In this document: positions 10,260-19,861 of the stretch, piece by piece
Numbering within the stretch: the stretch's first letter is position 1
How the letters are laid out: each line of letters starts with the position of its first letter
The notes under the pieces: generated by a model
What the model saw: only the letters and a program-made list of their open reading frames with translations
Told to the model about the DNA's origin: nothing
Database searches by the model: none
Assembly: GCF_029227915.1 (NCBI RefSeq)
Contig: NC_079875.1
Location: 28,830,001 to 28,890,000 of the forward strand
Length of the DNA: 60,000 bases
From: Hydractinia symbiolongicarpus
Taxonomy: Eukaryota > Cnidaria > Hydrozoa > Anthoathecata > Hydractiniidae
Reading direction: 5' to 3'
Program-made: the position numbers and the translations under genes

Positions 10260-11240
10260 GTGCATTCAGAACGGATTAAATTTCTTTTATCTGCAAAATA
10301 TAATTCCCTTATGCTGTCCTGAAAACTTTTCCAAATCTGTCCATCAAAAATATCTGACATTTTCACATGTTTATCAGGTTTAGTAAATAATAATTCCAAG
10401 AAACCTGGACGTGCTAGCAACTCTTCTAGGCCAGTCTTTATACTCCGATAAGCATAAACCTTCTTTGGGTATAAGTTTATATTTTTTTCAAAAAAACGGG
10501 TGATTAGGGAATTTCACATGACTACATTTGCTGCTTGTCTTTCCAACAGTAATTTCTTTTTTCCAGCATTAATTATAAGAATACCGAGATTGACATGACG
10601 TGCACACAACAAACTTTGTAAAAGAATCCCGATTCAGAGCCAGATATTGTCGAGCCATGTATAATGAATTTGGAAATCTTTCCAAATATTTCATCAAGAA
10701 TGTGTAAACGAGCAATAAACAAATTAGTTTTGAAAAACCTAAAATACTTTCCAATGTGTTATCAGAGAGGAAAATATGAACTTTAAAATGAACATTGCTT
10801 GCAATACCAGGGTGGTTAGCATGTTGACCAACAACATTAAAGCCGTCCTCTGGTTCTGCTTCTGGATCTTCCCACAATTCCGTTGCAGTTTCTTCATTCT
10901 GTAAATCAAGTGCAACATAGCTAAGCGTTGGAACCACACAATTGTCATCAGGATCATGATGATCATTACATGTTGATTCATCACTCTCGATTGAAACATC
11001 ACTCTCAATGTGATGAATAGGCAGAAATGTCTTATCCTAAATTAAGGCAATGCATATATTTACATTTTTTCTACATTAGTTCACAAATTTAGAATAATTT
11101 ACAACTCAGCTATTAACATGGCACCATTAACAAATATACAAGCCTAACCTGAGAATGTAGATTAACATCTGTATGTTGCACGTCGTTATCATCTGTTGTT
11201 TGTATTATTTGGTTTTCGAAGATAAAGGCTGAAGTTCTAA
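10260..11240 (-). pseudogene. EnSpm/CACTA-type transposase remnant with intron
   Basis: Minus strand. An acidic stretch encoded at 11240-11149 ends at CAG|GTTAGG and resumes after TTAATTTAG at about 11036, in phase, leading into an acidic segment (SDVSIESDEST), then FPNSLYMARQYL, DSFTKFVVCTSC and a stop at 10569. Farther along, in shifted frames, PNHPFF and KVYAYRSIKTGLEELLARPG, then SDIFDGQIWKSFQDS follow down to about 10260. The F-P-x-S-L, F-x-K-Y-V-V-C-x-x-C, K-V-Y-x-Y-x-S-(I/L)-K and Y-D-G-x-V-W series is the N-terminal part of EnSpm-family transposases common in cnidarians. At least two frame breaks and the missing catalytic domain make it a pseudogene. No terminal repeats were found. 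Confidence 0.6.
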
Positions 11241-11491
11241 ATGGAAAAGCACAAAAGGTAGCATACATGACGAAATTAAGCAAAAAAATACATGTTTATT
11301 AGCATATGACTTTTTGAAATCAGGATTTAGCATTAATTACAAAAGATGCTCAAAATTTCCGTTACCGTTCCAAACCCAATAACCATAATAAAGAAGTTTC
11401 ACATTTTTAACTGTATTTTTTTAAAACATTAACAAACAAAAATGACCAAAGCAATCAAACACATGTAAAATGATGCAATGTGCTGAAAATA

Positions 11492-11680
11492 CAGTACACG
11501 TCCGTTAATTGACATGCTAGGGACTAAATTATTTGTTCGAATTAACGAAATTGGAGATGGGCAAGGCCTCCAAATTCCTTGTAAACTTTATTTTATTGGA
11601 AATGTCAATTTAATCGATAAATTGAAAGAAATTACGGAAAGTTCGAATTAAGCGGTATTCAAATTTACGGACGTGTACTG
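11492..11680. mobile_element. Tc1/mariner-type MITE with TA target duplication
   Basis: The 189-bp element has inverted ends: CAGTACACGTCCGTTAATT at the left, and at the right a segment whose reverse complement starts CAGTACACGTCCGTAAATTT. TA dinucleotides lie at 11490-11491 and 11681-11682, as expected for a Tc1/mariner/pogo target duplication. It has no coding capacity. Confidence 0.85.
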
Positions 11681-11839
11681 TATGCTAGTTATGCTAAAAC
11701 TATGCAGCAAAATAAGGACTTTTAGTTATGCTTGTATTATGCTAATTTTTTCTCCAACACTGAGCCTTCATCTCGGTAATATAATTCTTTGTGACGAAAA
11801 TATGCAGAATAAGATAGACTTTCGATGCAATGGGGACAT

Positions 11840-12477
11840 GCCATTAATCAAAAGTTGGGTGAGGAAATTATATCTCGATGGAATATGGCAATAAATAAAA
11901 AAGAAACTTTAAATTCTTTAGCTGAGAAATATTTGCTATCAGAGAAGTTAGGTGGAATAATAGTTCTACCATTGCCAAAAAAAGGTTTCCTTACAAACTT
12001 TTAAAAGCAGCGATATTCAAAAGAATGTCATGATGGCAATGACTGCTATAGCAATGCTATCTCAACACGTACTCGCTGCTGAGCAAACTGAACCTACTGA
12101 CAAAAATGTGATTCAATTCAATTTCAGCAGAGAAAAACTCTTTTATTGCCAAAGGCTGTTTGGATGCAAATTTCTTTTCATCAGCAAATCAAAATTTAAA
12201 CAAAATAAGGAAGGATAATGTACGCCCTTCCCTAAAATATGAAGTAAGGAGCATTTGTGATGCTGATAAGCCTTTAACATCTAAATCTCTTTTTGGAGAT
12301 GAGGATTTCTCTAAATTAATTAAACATGCGAAGGAAGTTTGCAAATTATACATCAGTAACCAGTATGAAAATAATTATGTAAAGAAAAACCAGTACCCCT
12401 CATCTAACTTATACAAAAAGCCTTTTTTAGGCCGTGCCAAAAAACAGAATCAAACGCTAAAAAATAAATGTAAGTAA
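11840..12477 (+). pseudogene. DIRS-like Gag-like protein remnant
   Basis: Frames read EEIISRWNMAINKKETLNS, AEKYLLSEKLGGIIVLPLPK, a stop near 12001, a helical segment MMAMTAIAMLSQHVLAAEQ, then LFGDEDFSKLIKHAKEVCK. DIRS-type elements encode a Gag-like first ORF with an A-E-K-Y-x2-P block, a helical region and an L-F-G-D-D motif; these correspond. Broken by stops and shifts at about 12000 and 12200. Confidence 0.6.
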
Positions 12478-12479
12478 TT

Positions 12480-13320
12480 TTTCAGAAAATTTGAATAATC
12501 TTTTTGATTACTATGATCACAAAATAAAGCTATTTCAGCCAGGTGCATTAAAAAATAGTACCCAAGGATGGGGACAGCTTAATATTAATACTTAATCTTA
12601 AACAATGAAATGATTGCCTTTCCTATGTGCAATTTAAAATGGATACATTAAATACTATTTTTAAGCTAATCAGACCTGGTTGTTTGTTATATTACCACAG
12701 TAGATCTTAAAGATGCTTATTACACAGTACCAATGAGTGAAGCACAAAAATACTTAAAATTTGTTTTTAATGATGTTCTGGTACAAGAAAATTCACAAAA
12801 TTACTAAAATCTCCAATAGCTTTCTTGAGATTATTAAATTATATTTGACAAAATTGGATTTGTTATAAATGTTACAAAATCTCAATTAATTCCAGAACAA
12901 GTGATTACACTTTTTGGCCTTATTATTGATTCTAAAAGAATGATAATTTACTTAGATAAAGAAAAGAAAGAAAATATTATCAAAATATGTACAGAATTGA
13001 TTTAATGTATATCTCCATCTGTCATTGGTACTCTGGTCAGCTGCTTTCCAGGAGAAAAATTTGGAGAACTATTTTACAGAACTCTGAAGCATGATAAGTA
13101 ATTCACGAAAATTTGATTCTAAAATGCAGATTGCAACAAGATCAAAAAAGGAACTGCAGTGGTGGGTAGATAATATATTGACTAGTTTTAACACAATTGG
13201 TTTTAGCACAATTGGTTATACAAACCCTGACTTAGTTATTGAAACTGATGCATCAAATACTGGATGGGGTGCTGTGTCTGAATCCATCAAAATAAATGGA
13301 TTTTGATATTAAATTTCAAT
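12480..13320 (+). pseudogene. DIRS-like reverse transcriptase/RNase H remnant
   Basis: Contains VDLKDAYYTVPMSEAQKYLK (RT palm, first catalytic Asp), then a deletion removing the LP-x-G and YxDD region, QLIPEQVITLFGLIIDSK, and the RNase H segment KELQWWVDNILTSF...ETDASNTGWGAVSES, in which D-A-S-x-x-G-W-G-A is the DIRS RNase H signature. An 18-bp local duplication (TAGCACAATTGG and similar) inserts a few residues at about 13200 compared with the 46-kb copy. No catalytic YxDD, so not functional. Confidence 0.8.
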
Positions 13321-13479
13321 CTATCAATTGATGTGTTTGCTTCGAGGACGAATTGTCAAATGGAAAAATTTATTTATTTCCTGCCAGACCCAGATGCTTG
13401 GGGGTGTTAATGCATTTTTATTTGATTGAAAAGATTTTAAATTCTATCCGTTCCCACCATTTTCACTGATACCGAAAGG

Positions 13480-14235
13480 CTTGCGAAACATATTTTTTGA
13501 CAGAGCTACTGAAGTAATTGTTGTGCAAAACTGGTCATATCAGTGTTTATATTTTCAATACCAAGAAATGCTAATTGGAGACCCTATCCTTATTTCCCCT
13601 AGGAAACACCATCTGACTTTACCGTCACGTTCTGAAAAAACATACCCAATGCAGGAAAGCTTGACCTATTAATTGGGATAGTGTCTGGAAAGCTAAATAT
13701 GTGAACAATCTCTCTCATGCAGCCAACAATATTATTAGCTCGTCGCTAGGTGATGGTACAAGGAATCAATACCTAATACATATCAGGAATAGATGAACTA
13801 TTGCCTGTGTAAGTCAATTGATCCGTATCATCATAATATTGTTGAAGGTCTGGAATTACTTAACTGACCTCTTTGTGAATAGCACAATGCATTATTCTGC
13901 ACTTAATACTGCAAGATCAGCATTATTAATCATAATGGAGCCTCAGTATGGAATTACGTTTGGGAAGCAACAAAGTATGAAACGTTTTACGCGTGGAGTA
14001 TTTAAATTGCGTCTGCCACGTAGCTCCTTTACGTATGATATAGATATTGTTTTACCGGACTGTGACTTTTTTATGTATTCTTTCAGGACAAAGAAATGAC
14101 ACTATTTCATCAATCGACGTACGTAACATTGTGTTTCAACCAAGAAAAATTGTTGTGTTTATAACAGAACTTTTGAAAGCATCTCAACCTGGACATCATG
14201 TTGCTCCTTTAGAAATTTTAAAATACGATCTATCA
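13480..14235 (+). pseudogene. DIRS-like tyrosine recombinase remnant
   Basis: After a linker with NWSYQCLYFQYQEML and LTLPSR, the frame reads FVNSTMHYSALNTARSAL, GITFGKQQSMKRFTRGVFKL and, after a shift, SGQRNDTISSIDVRN. These correspond to the core-binding domain and the first catalytic Arg box (S-G-Q-R) of DIRS recombinases. The second half with H-x-x-R and the Tyr nucleophile is lost; the frame runs directly into the inserted LINE tail. Confidence 0.75.
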
Positions 14236-14717
14236 AGAAATGAAGATAATAATTTACAAAGAGGTGGCAAGCCACCGCAATGATGAACTCAACCTGTTAG
14301 GTCTTTGGAAATAAGCTAGAGGTTGTACTCCTCTAGAGAAAATGCCTCTAAAAGCACAATTCTCCCTTTTTACAAGGAAATAATTAAAAAATATATAAAA
14401 AACTAAATAGGACACAACACATTTGAAAAGATGAACAGAACTTTAATCAAGGGCAGGTGGGTTTCGACCCATATTTCTGAACCTGAGTACCCTGGATGTC
14501 TAGCTAGGTCACCTCGAAGAGGTCCTCGGACGGTCATCAGCAGAAACTAGACATCCCTATCTTCCTAAAGTAAGCTTTGACCACTTTCTGTTCAACTGTG
14601 CTATTCTTTGTTTTTAACTGCTAATACTTTTTTTTAACTGGGGTGAAAGGTATGGAAAGGGTACCAGGGTAAGCAGTAATACGAGAGGCAATTTTTTACA
14701 CAAGGCCGTTGGCAGTA
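14236..14717 (-). mobile_element. USP-LINE, 3' fragment in minus orientation with internal deletion
   Basis: The reverse complement matches the 3' part of the element at 17885-19741: a bit of USP coding sequence (14717 to ~14655, matching 18815-18880), then directly CCCCAG and the 3' UTR. The sequence between ~18882 and ~19290 is missing, as is one hairpin repeat. The terminal structured tail (GATGTCTAG at 14495, terminal palindrome GGTGGCAAGCCACC at 14263-14276) is intact. It lies inside or at the edge of DIRS copy 1. Confidence 0.85.
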
Positions 14718-15399
14718 CTTTGGAAAAAGAAGGTGAAATCTATGCTGCAAGATCTTTTACGTGATTAATACTTTTTGATTTTGCTTTATACTATGTTTTT
14801 TTTGCGATTTGTTGGTTTTGGCATTTTTATAGCTTCTAACAATGATATCTTATGATTGGAGCATTTATTTTCTTTTTGGTAAACTTTTAGTTAATTATGT
14901 GCATAATTATCACAATCATGTTGAAAACCAAACCAACCCTGCTCTCAGGGGCCATTTTCCTCTTGAGATCTAGAGAAAGTGCAAAAAGGATCGTGGGACC
15001 CAGTTTTAAATATTTTAGTTTTTCTAATTCAAGTTTGACTTTAGGTAACTTCAGAAGATAACCAGGGTTTCTTGTCTTCCTGCAATGATTATTGATTTCG
15101 AAATAATCGTTAAAACTTGACCGCAGATCTTATCCGGGGACTTCTTGACGAGACAGCACGCTTCCTTGTTCCCACTGATTATACACGGAACCTTTACTCA
15201 CGGAAGCTAATACAGTGGCTTACAATTTATTCTAACTTGATATAGTTTTTTTACAGGGGAACCACCTGAAAGAAATTTGCGGCTTTTGTTCAAACTAAAA
15301 TTCAAATAAAAAAAAAACATTTTACTAATTGCTTGTAAGTAGCAGAATGTTCTAAAAGAAAAATTGTATTGTTAATTTTTATTTACAAGAAAATAATAA
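14718..15399. other. No gene seen
   Basis: AT-rich sequence between the LINE fragment and the recombinase-family pseudogene. It might contain upstream exons of the latter, but none with convincing splice sites could be identified. Confidence 0.4.
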
Positions 15400-16455
15400 A
15401 TATTTAAATTTTGACGGAAGTGAGGATGAAAACGAAAATATTGAAAATATGGATATTTCAATTACACCATGGACGAATAAGTCATTTTTTGACAATTTTA
15501 AATTGTGGTTGGTTAGCCCCGGTGGTAAGTGAAAAAATAAACGTGCTAGACAAGTGCAACTAACATTGAAGGACACCAGCCGAAATTCATACGAATTATC
15601 CGTTCTTTAATTTTGAAAAAACAAAGAAAAACTGGAACTATAAAAAGTTACCTTCATTCCCTATGTCATTTTTACAAGTATATTTTGTGTGATACACCTG
15701 TCCTTTTCAAAGATTTCGTCAAGGACTGTCCAAGCATAATAGTTATCATGGGAAACTGAATTGTAAAGTGTAGAAAAAAAGCCAAGAGTGACAAAAGGAT
15801 AAAAGATTTGGAGCAATTGGATCAGCTCATTTGTCGCAGAAATATCAAAGAAGTGTTGGCCACTCAAGCAATTCACCTCTGTTTGAGATTAAATATGAAC
15901 TTATCTCTGCTTGAATAACGCGTCAAGGACGGGTGCTTTGGCTAACATTACAACCAAAGAGTTCATGCGAGGGGGAATGGCAAAATGGAATATATACTGT
16001 GTTTTTAACCACAAAACTAATCAGTATTCTTTCAACATTTTCGAAATAGGTTTGAAGGCCTCATTTATGAATAAGGTTCTGCCAACAACCCGTTTTTTAC
16101 CCGCTGGAGCGGAAATGAAATCTCTTCTTCGATGGCCACAGGGCAGCTGAACTCATTCTGGAATAAAGCAGTGGGAAGAAGTTTGTTGCGACCACATCTT
16201 AATGCAACGCTAGTCCGCAAGACGTGTGTCCCTAAAACTCATTCTTTGAGGCCGGATTTGGAGCAAGAGTTGGCAAAATTAATGTGCTACTCCAAGGCAA
16301 CAGCCAGACGGTCGTACTTTCTGCAAGAACGGTCAAAAAATGCTGCAGCAACAAATAAGGAAGTGAGATCTGTACTACACCAAACTGGCAATGAAAGAAA
16401 AGTCAACATTACATGCAAGCTTTCTAGATCTTACCTCACTACAATTACAAGATAA
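15400..16455 (+). pseudogene. Tyrosine-recombinase-like protein (zinc-finger/recombinase family), C-terminal part
   Basis: Plus-strand frames in order: FDNFKLWLVSPGG (family entry motif), a stop, KRARQVQLTLK, then GTIKSYLHSLCHFYKYIL (core-binding helix bundle), RINDLEQLDQL-type helix, NNASRTGALANITTKEF and FNHKT (the R...H-K-T catalytic pattern of tyrosine recombinases), and finally NATLVRKTCV, ELAKLMCYSKATARRSYFLQ (the L-A-x-x-M-x-H-S x T-A C-terminal box containing the Tyr). At least two stops and two frame changes interrupt it. The same family supplies the zinc-finger fragments at 8549-8878 and 42899-43600. These may be Crypton-like transposons or their derivatives; no termini were found to prove mobility. 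Confidence 0.6.
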
Positions 16456-16586
16456 AATACAATGTACAATGCTTGGGAAATGGATGAAACGTTCCAAGTG
16501 TATCCACGGATAGTGAATGATCATGAGTCACATATATTTCCAATTTAGGATTGTCATAGATATTGTTTATATTGATTTAATTTAGT

Positions 16587-17305
16587 AAGTAATTTTCTGT
16601 GATGACCGCCTTATTAACAGTCACGAGTCATATGTTTTCTTTTTAGAAGAGCTGAGATAAGAATATTTTAACCGGAATGAGTCAGCAAGGGGGCTTGACT
16701 ACACTCAGTCTTGTCTTTGGAGAGTGAATACTCCACTTATTACCCCAGTCAAAAATAAAACAAAATCAAATAAAAATTAAGTTAGCAAGGGGGTTTGATC
16801 ATACTAGGTCTTGTCTTTGGAGAGTGACAACTCCACTTATTACCCCAGCTAAAAAAAAAGCATTAGCAGGAGGGTTTGATCACACATGATCTTGTCTTTG
16901 GAGAGTAACGACTCCACTTATTACCTGAGTTAAAAACAAAGAATAGCACAGTTGAACAGAAAATGGTCAAAGTTTACTTTAGGAAGATGGTGATGTCTAG
17001 TTTCTGCTGATGACCGTCCGCGGACCTCTTCGAGGTGACCCGGCTAGACATCCAGGGTACTTAGGTTCAGAAATAACGGTCGAAACCTACCTGCCCTTTG
17101 TTAAAGTTCTGTTCATCTTTTCAAATGTGTTTTGTCCTTTTTATTTTTTTAGATTTTTTTTTAATTAATTCCTTGTAAAAAGGGAGAATTGTGCTTTTAG
17201 AGGCATTTTCTCTAGAGGAGTACAACCTCTAGCTTTTTTCCAAAGACCTAACAGGTTCAGTTCATCATTGCGGTGGCTTGCCACCTCTTTGTAAATTATT
17301 TTCAT
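16587..17305 (+). mobile_element. USP-LINE, severely 5'-truncated copy
   Basis: From 16587 (AGTAATTTTCTGTGATGACC) the sequence is nearly identical to 19024-19735: the last USP codons through EELR and stop, three hairpin repeats, and the structured tail with GATGTCTAG/CTAGACATC (16992-17000 / 17044-17052) and terminal palindrome 17272-17285. 5' truncation with a constant 3' end is typical of target-primed LINE insertion. A possible imperfect target duplication (TTTAGTAAG before, TTTAAGTAAG after) flanks it. Confidence 0.9.
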
Positions 17306-17471
17306 ATGCAGTTTAAGTAAGATGAGTTCTTAGGGACTATTTTCCGACATTTAGGACATTTCAAATTTAGAACTTGTTTGTCAGCCATTAGACTAGTTTA
17401 GAACATATATATACCAATTCATGTAAAAATAAAATAAAAAACAGACTATAAAACAAACATAATAGCGAGAC

Positions 17472-17894
17472 TTACTCAATCTTTTCAATGTCAGATTTTG
17501 ATCGGATCATGATAAATTTACCCTTTTCATCTTTTTTGGCGCGCATTTGACCATTTACGACGTAGCCTGGATATGTGTACTTAAAGTCTGCATTGTTTTT
17601 TGTCAAGTAATCTTGCAATTGGATGTAGGGAGTGTAGGTTTGAACTTTTCTGGTGTCTGCAACTTCCTGATTATCATTTCCAAATCGTAATGGCTCACTG
17701 TTGTCTCCGTTTAATTTCAGGAGATTTCTTGTTTGTCCAAAAAATCTCATGCGGTCGACTTTGTTTTTAAACCGAACAATAATAGGCGAGTACTTCAAAA
17801 ACCCGACGCGGTGGGAAACATCAATTTGTGATTTGTCGAAGAGGCTAAAATTCGCGGCTTTGGCGAGTTTAACAACAACGTCTTGTGGGTGCAA
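17472..17894 (-). pseudogene. LINE ORF1-like (L1-type) nucleic-acid-binding protein fragment
   Basis: The 140-residue frame contains PQDVVVKLAKAANFSLFDKS, IDVSHRVG, PIIVRFKNKVDRMRFFGQTR and a C-terminal QLQDYLTKNNADFKYTYPGY. The V-V-x-L-A...I-x-x-(A/S)-H-R-x-G...P-I-I-V-R-F pattern is that of the C-terminal RNA-recognition/CTD part of L1-type ORF1 proteins. The frame has no ATG of its own and is cut at about 17887, head-to-head with the 5'-truncated USP-LINE copy on the other strand. It ends at a stop at 17472. Whether it is ORF1 of the USP-LINE family or of another LINE is unknown. Confidence 0.65.
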
Positions 17895-19096
17895 GGGGTT
17901 TCTGTTCAGAATCAGTAAGGACCTGTTTTCGTCGCCTTGGCTTCCCTAACAAGCCTTTACGTTCCCTATTAAAATCCCTAACTTTAACATCCATGAGTGC
18001 TTCTTTTTACATCTGGATGTCTCGAAATTCTACCACTTGGGTTGAGCCTGAAAAGGCCCCAATCATGCCTGAAGTTTCTTCTGTTACAAATATGGAATGT
18101 AAGAATTCAAAAACCCCTGAGAAATCTTCCACAAGTCACACAAAATCTTGTAAAATCAAAAAACCCGAAAAACTTGCTACAAGGTCTTCCAAAACAACAG
18201 TCGCGTTGCCATCTTACCCTGATTTTAGGAATAGCGGTCTAAAAAACTTGGGAAACACATGTTATGCAAACTCAATCTTACAATGTTTTTATAACCTTCC
18301 AAAAGTTAAAGAAGCCATTTCTGTCAGCAAAACAACATCAAAGTTAGGCGAAGCATTTGTAGGTGTTCTTCAACGTTTGGCTGTTTCTAGAAGTCCAGTT
18401 GATCCCTCCCATTTTTTGCGTGCTATGAAACATCATATCTCAGCTGCAAAGGGAAGTGCATTTAAAGTCTTTGCTCAGCACGACGTCCCCGAGGTTCTTG
18501 AATATCTCCTACCTGGTCTGTCATTAGACTTTCCATTTCTTGGAAGTCTTTTTAGTATTGGCATCAAGACATCAACCACTTGCAATTCATGTCATATTAC
18601 CAGCTCCTCAGAAGTTATAGCACCATGCATCCAACTTTCTCTGCACCCTACGTTACAATCTTCCTTACATAATTTCTTTGAAAGGGAGGAGTTGTCAGAC
18701 ACCAATGCCTACTTCTGCCATGTTTGCAACGCTCATCAAACTGCTCCAGTTGAAAAAGAGGTAGTGCCGTGCGGTTCCCATCTCATTTTACAGCTAAAAC
18801 GTTTAGCCAGTGCCAACGGCCTTGTGTCAAAAATTGCCTCTCGTATTACTGCTTACCCTGGTAACCTTTCCATACCTTTTACCGTAGATGGAGAAGTGAA
18901 ATTTCGTAAAAATTTTCAATTAAGGGCTATTCTCAACCATTGCGGAAACTTAAATAATGGTCACTCCACAACCATAGCCTTCGACCAAATGGTACACAGG
19001 TGGATACATTGCAACGATAGAGCAGTAATTTTCTGTGATGACCGCCTTATTAACAGTCACGAGTCATATGTTTTCTTTTTAGAAGAGCTGAGATAA
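17885..19096 (+). CDS. RT-tail-linked ubiquitin-specific protease (C19 peptidase) domain, N-terminally truncated
   Basis: Open frame of 403 codons with no natural start at its 5' end (first codon GTG; internal ATG 17993). Residues 1-50 match the tail that follows reverse transcriptase in the sister copy at 20830-20935 (EVG.R.FCSE.VR.C..RLGF, SR.S..W). Then a Ser/Lys-rich linker and a USP domain: Cys box GLKNLGNTCYANSILQCFY with nucleophile C126, a zinc-ribbon with CNSC and CHVC, and a His box with GHS (H360) followed by CND (N377/D378), ending SYVFFLEELR. At ~290 residues the domain is compact but has all three catalytic positions. The expected activity is removal of ubiquitin or a ubiquitin-like modifier; substrate unknown. 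As a 5'-truncated copy it lacks the RT. Confidence 0.85.
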   Translation: MGARGFCSESVRTCFRRLGFPNKPLRSLLKSLTLTSMSASFYIWMSRNSTTWVEPEKAPIMPEVSSVTNMECKNSKTPEKSSTSHTKSCKIKKPEKLATRSSKTTVALPSYPDFRNSGLKNLGNTCYANSILQCFYNLPKVKEAISVSKTTSKLGEAFVGVLQRLAVSRSPVDPSHFLRAMKHHISAAKGSAFKVFAQHDVPEVLEYLLPGLSLDFPFLGSLFSIGIKTSTTCNSCHITSSSEVIAPCIQLSLHPTLQSSLHNFFEREELSDTNAYFCHVCNAHQTAPVEKEVVPCGSHLILQLKRLASANGLVSKIASRITAYPGNLSIPFTVDGEVKFRKNFQLRAILNHCGNLNNGHSTTIAFDQMVHRWIHCNDRAVIFCDDRLINSHESYVFFLEELR

Positions 19097-19109
19097 GAAT
19101 ATTTTAACC

Positions 19110-19372
19110 GGAATGAGTCAGCAAGGGGGCTTGACTACACTCAGTCTTGTCTTTGGAGAGTGAATACTCCACTTATTACCCCAGTCAAAAATAAAACAAA
19201 ATCAAATAAAAATTAAGTTAGGAAGGGGGTTTGATCATACTAGGTCTTGTCTTTGGAGAGTGACGACTCCACTTATTACCCCAGCTAAAAAAAAAGCATT
19301 AGCAGGAGGGTTTGATCACACATGATCTTGTCTTTGGAGAGTAACGACTCCACTCATTACCTGAGTTAAAAA
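19110..19372 (+). repeat. Three tandem hairpin repeats in the USP-LINE 3' UTR
   Basis: Three ~70-bp units starting near 19116, 19217 and 19300, each reading AGCA(A)GGGGG-TTTGA...GTCTTGTCTTTGGAGAG, a short loop, then ACTCCACTTATTACCCCAG. Each can form GGAG/CTCC with an outer GGGG/CCCC stem. The third has CCTGAG instead of CCCCAG. The copy at 16587 has the same three; the older copy ending at 30290 has one unit (30168-30252). Confidence 0.8.
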
Positions 19373-19427
19373 CAAAGAATAGCACAGTTGAACAGAAAAT
19401 GGTCAAAGTTTACTTTAGGAAGATAAC

Positions 19428-19741
19428 GATGTCTAGTTTCTGCTGATGACCGTCCGCGGACCTCTTCGAGGTGACCCGGCTAGACATCCAGGGTACTTAG
19501 GTTCAGAAATATGGGTCGAAACCTACCTGCCCTTTGTTAAAGTTCTGTTCATCTTTTCAAATGTGTTTTGTCCTTTTTATTTTTTTAGATTTTTTTTTAA
19601 TTAATTCCTTGTAAAAAGGGAGAATTGTGCTTTTAGAGGCATTTTCTCTAGAGGAGTACAACCTCTAGCTTATTTCCAAAGACCTAACAGGTTCAGTTCA
19701 TCATTGCGGTGGCTTGCCACCTCTTTGTAAATTATCTTCTT
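19428..19741 (+). other. Structured 3' terminal region of USP-LINE
   Basis: Successive inverted repeats: GATGTCTAG (19428-19436) with CTAGACATC (19480-19488) enclosing ACCTCTTCGAGGT (19460-19472); CTAGAGG...CCTCTAG near 19650; ACCTaacAGGT near 19683; and GGTGGCTTGCCACC (19708-19721) about 15 nt before the end. The same series occurs in the copies at 14236 and 16587, so it is a family trait. LINE 3' ends are commonly the recognition site for their own RT, which would explain conservation. Confidence 0.7.
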
Positions 19742-19861
19742 GGTTCAGAGGTATCATCTTCTCCAACTTGATAAGGTATCCCCGATATTTTGACGTTTAC
19801 ACTACTTCTATGGTATTGAGCTGATTCATTTGATGTAGCTTTCACTTGCTCCAACTGGGCT

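Larger units (their letters stand above)
11840..14235 (+). mobile_element. DIRS-like tyrosine-recombinase retrotransposon, copy 1 (decayed)
   Basis: Gag-like, RT/RNase H and tyrosine-recombinase segments follow one another on the plus strand, in the order of DIRS-type elements. Every segment has frame breaks. The copy ends abruptly at 14235, where a minus-strand USP-LINE tail begins. A second copy lies inverted at 44287-46860; the two share long stretches nearly word for word, for example the RNase H segment around ETDASNTGWGA. Confidence 0.85.
17885..19741 (+). mobile_element. USP-LINE, 5'-truncated copy with intact USP frame and 3' end
   Basis: Begins within the RT C-terminal tail (VGARGFCSESVRTC), runs through the USP domain, a 3' UTR with three hairpin repeats, and the shared structured tail ending near GTAAATTATCTTC. 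The 5' break meets the antisense ORF1-like fragment at 17886. Next to its 3' end another copy of the same family begins (19862). Confidence 0.85.

Noticed and set aside
17993-19096. ATG 17993 as the true start of an independent USP gene.
   Set aside because: The 36 codons upstream match the RT tail of the sister copy, so coding sequence extends farther 5' and the ATG is internal.
19428-19530. A hammerhead ribozyme, because CTGATGA and CGAAAC both occur in the LINE tail.
   Set aside because: The required stem II next to the core does not form consistently: the base before GTCGAAAC varies between copies (ACGG versus TGGG) and pairing would consume core bases. No proper stems I and III were found.
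14236-19741. The inverted similarity of 14236-14650 and 19380-19741 as terminal inverted repeats of one 5.5-kb DNA transposon containing a recombinase and a USP gene.
   Set aside because: The same segment also occurs in direct orientation at 16985-17305, and all three are constant 3' ends attached to variably truncated USP sequence. That is the pattern of independent LINE insertions in different orientations.
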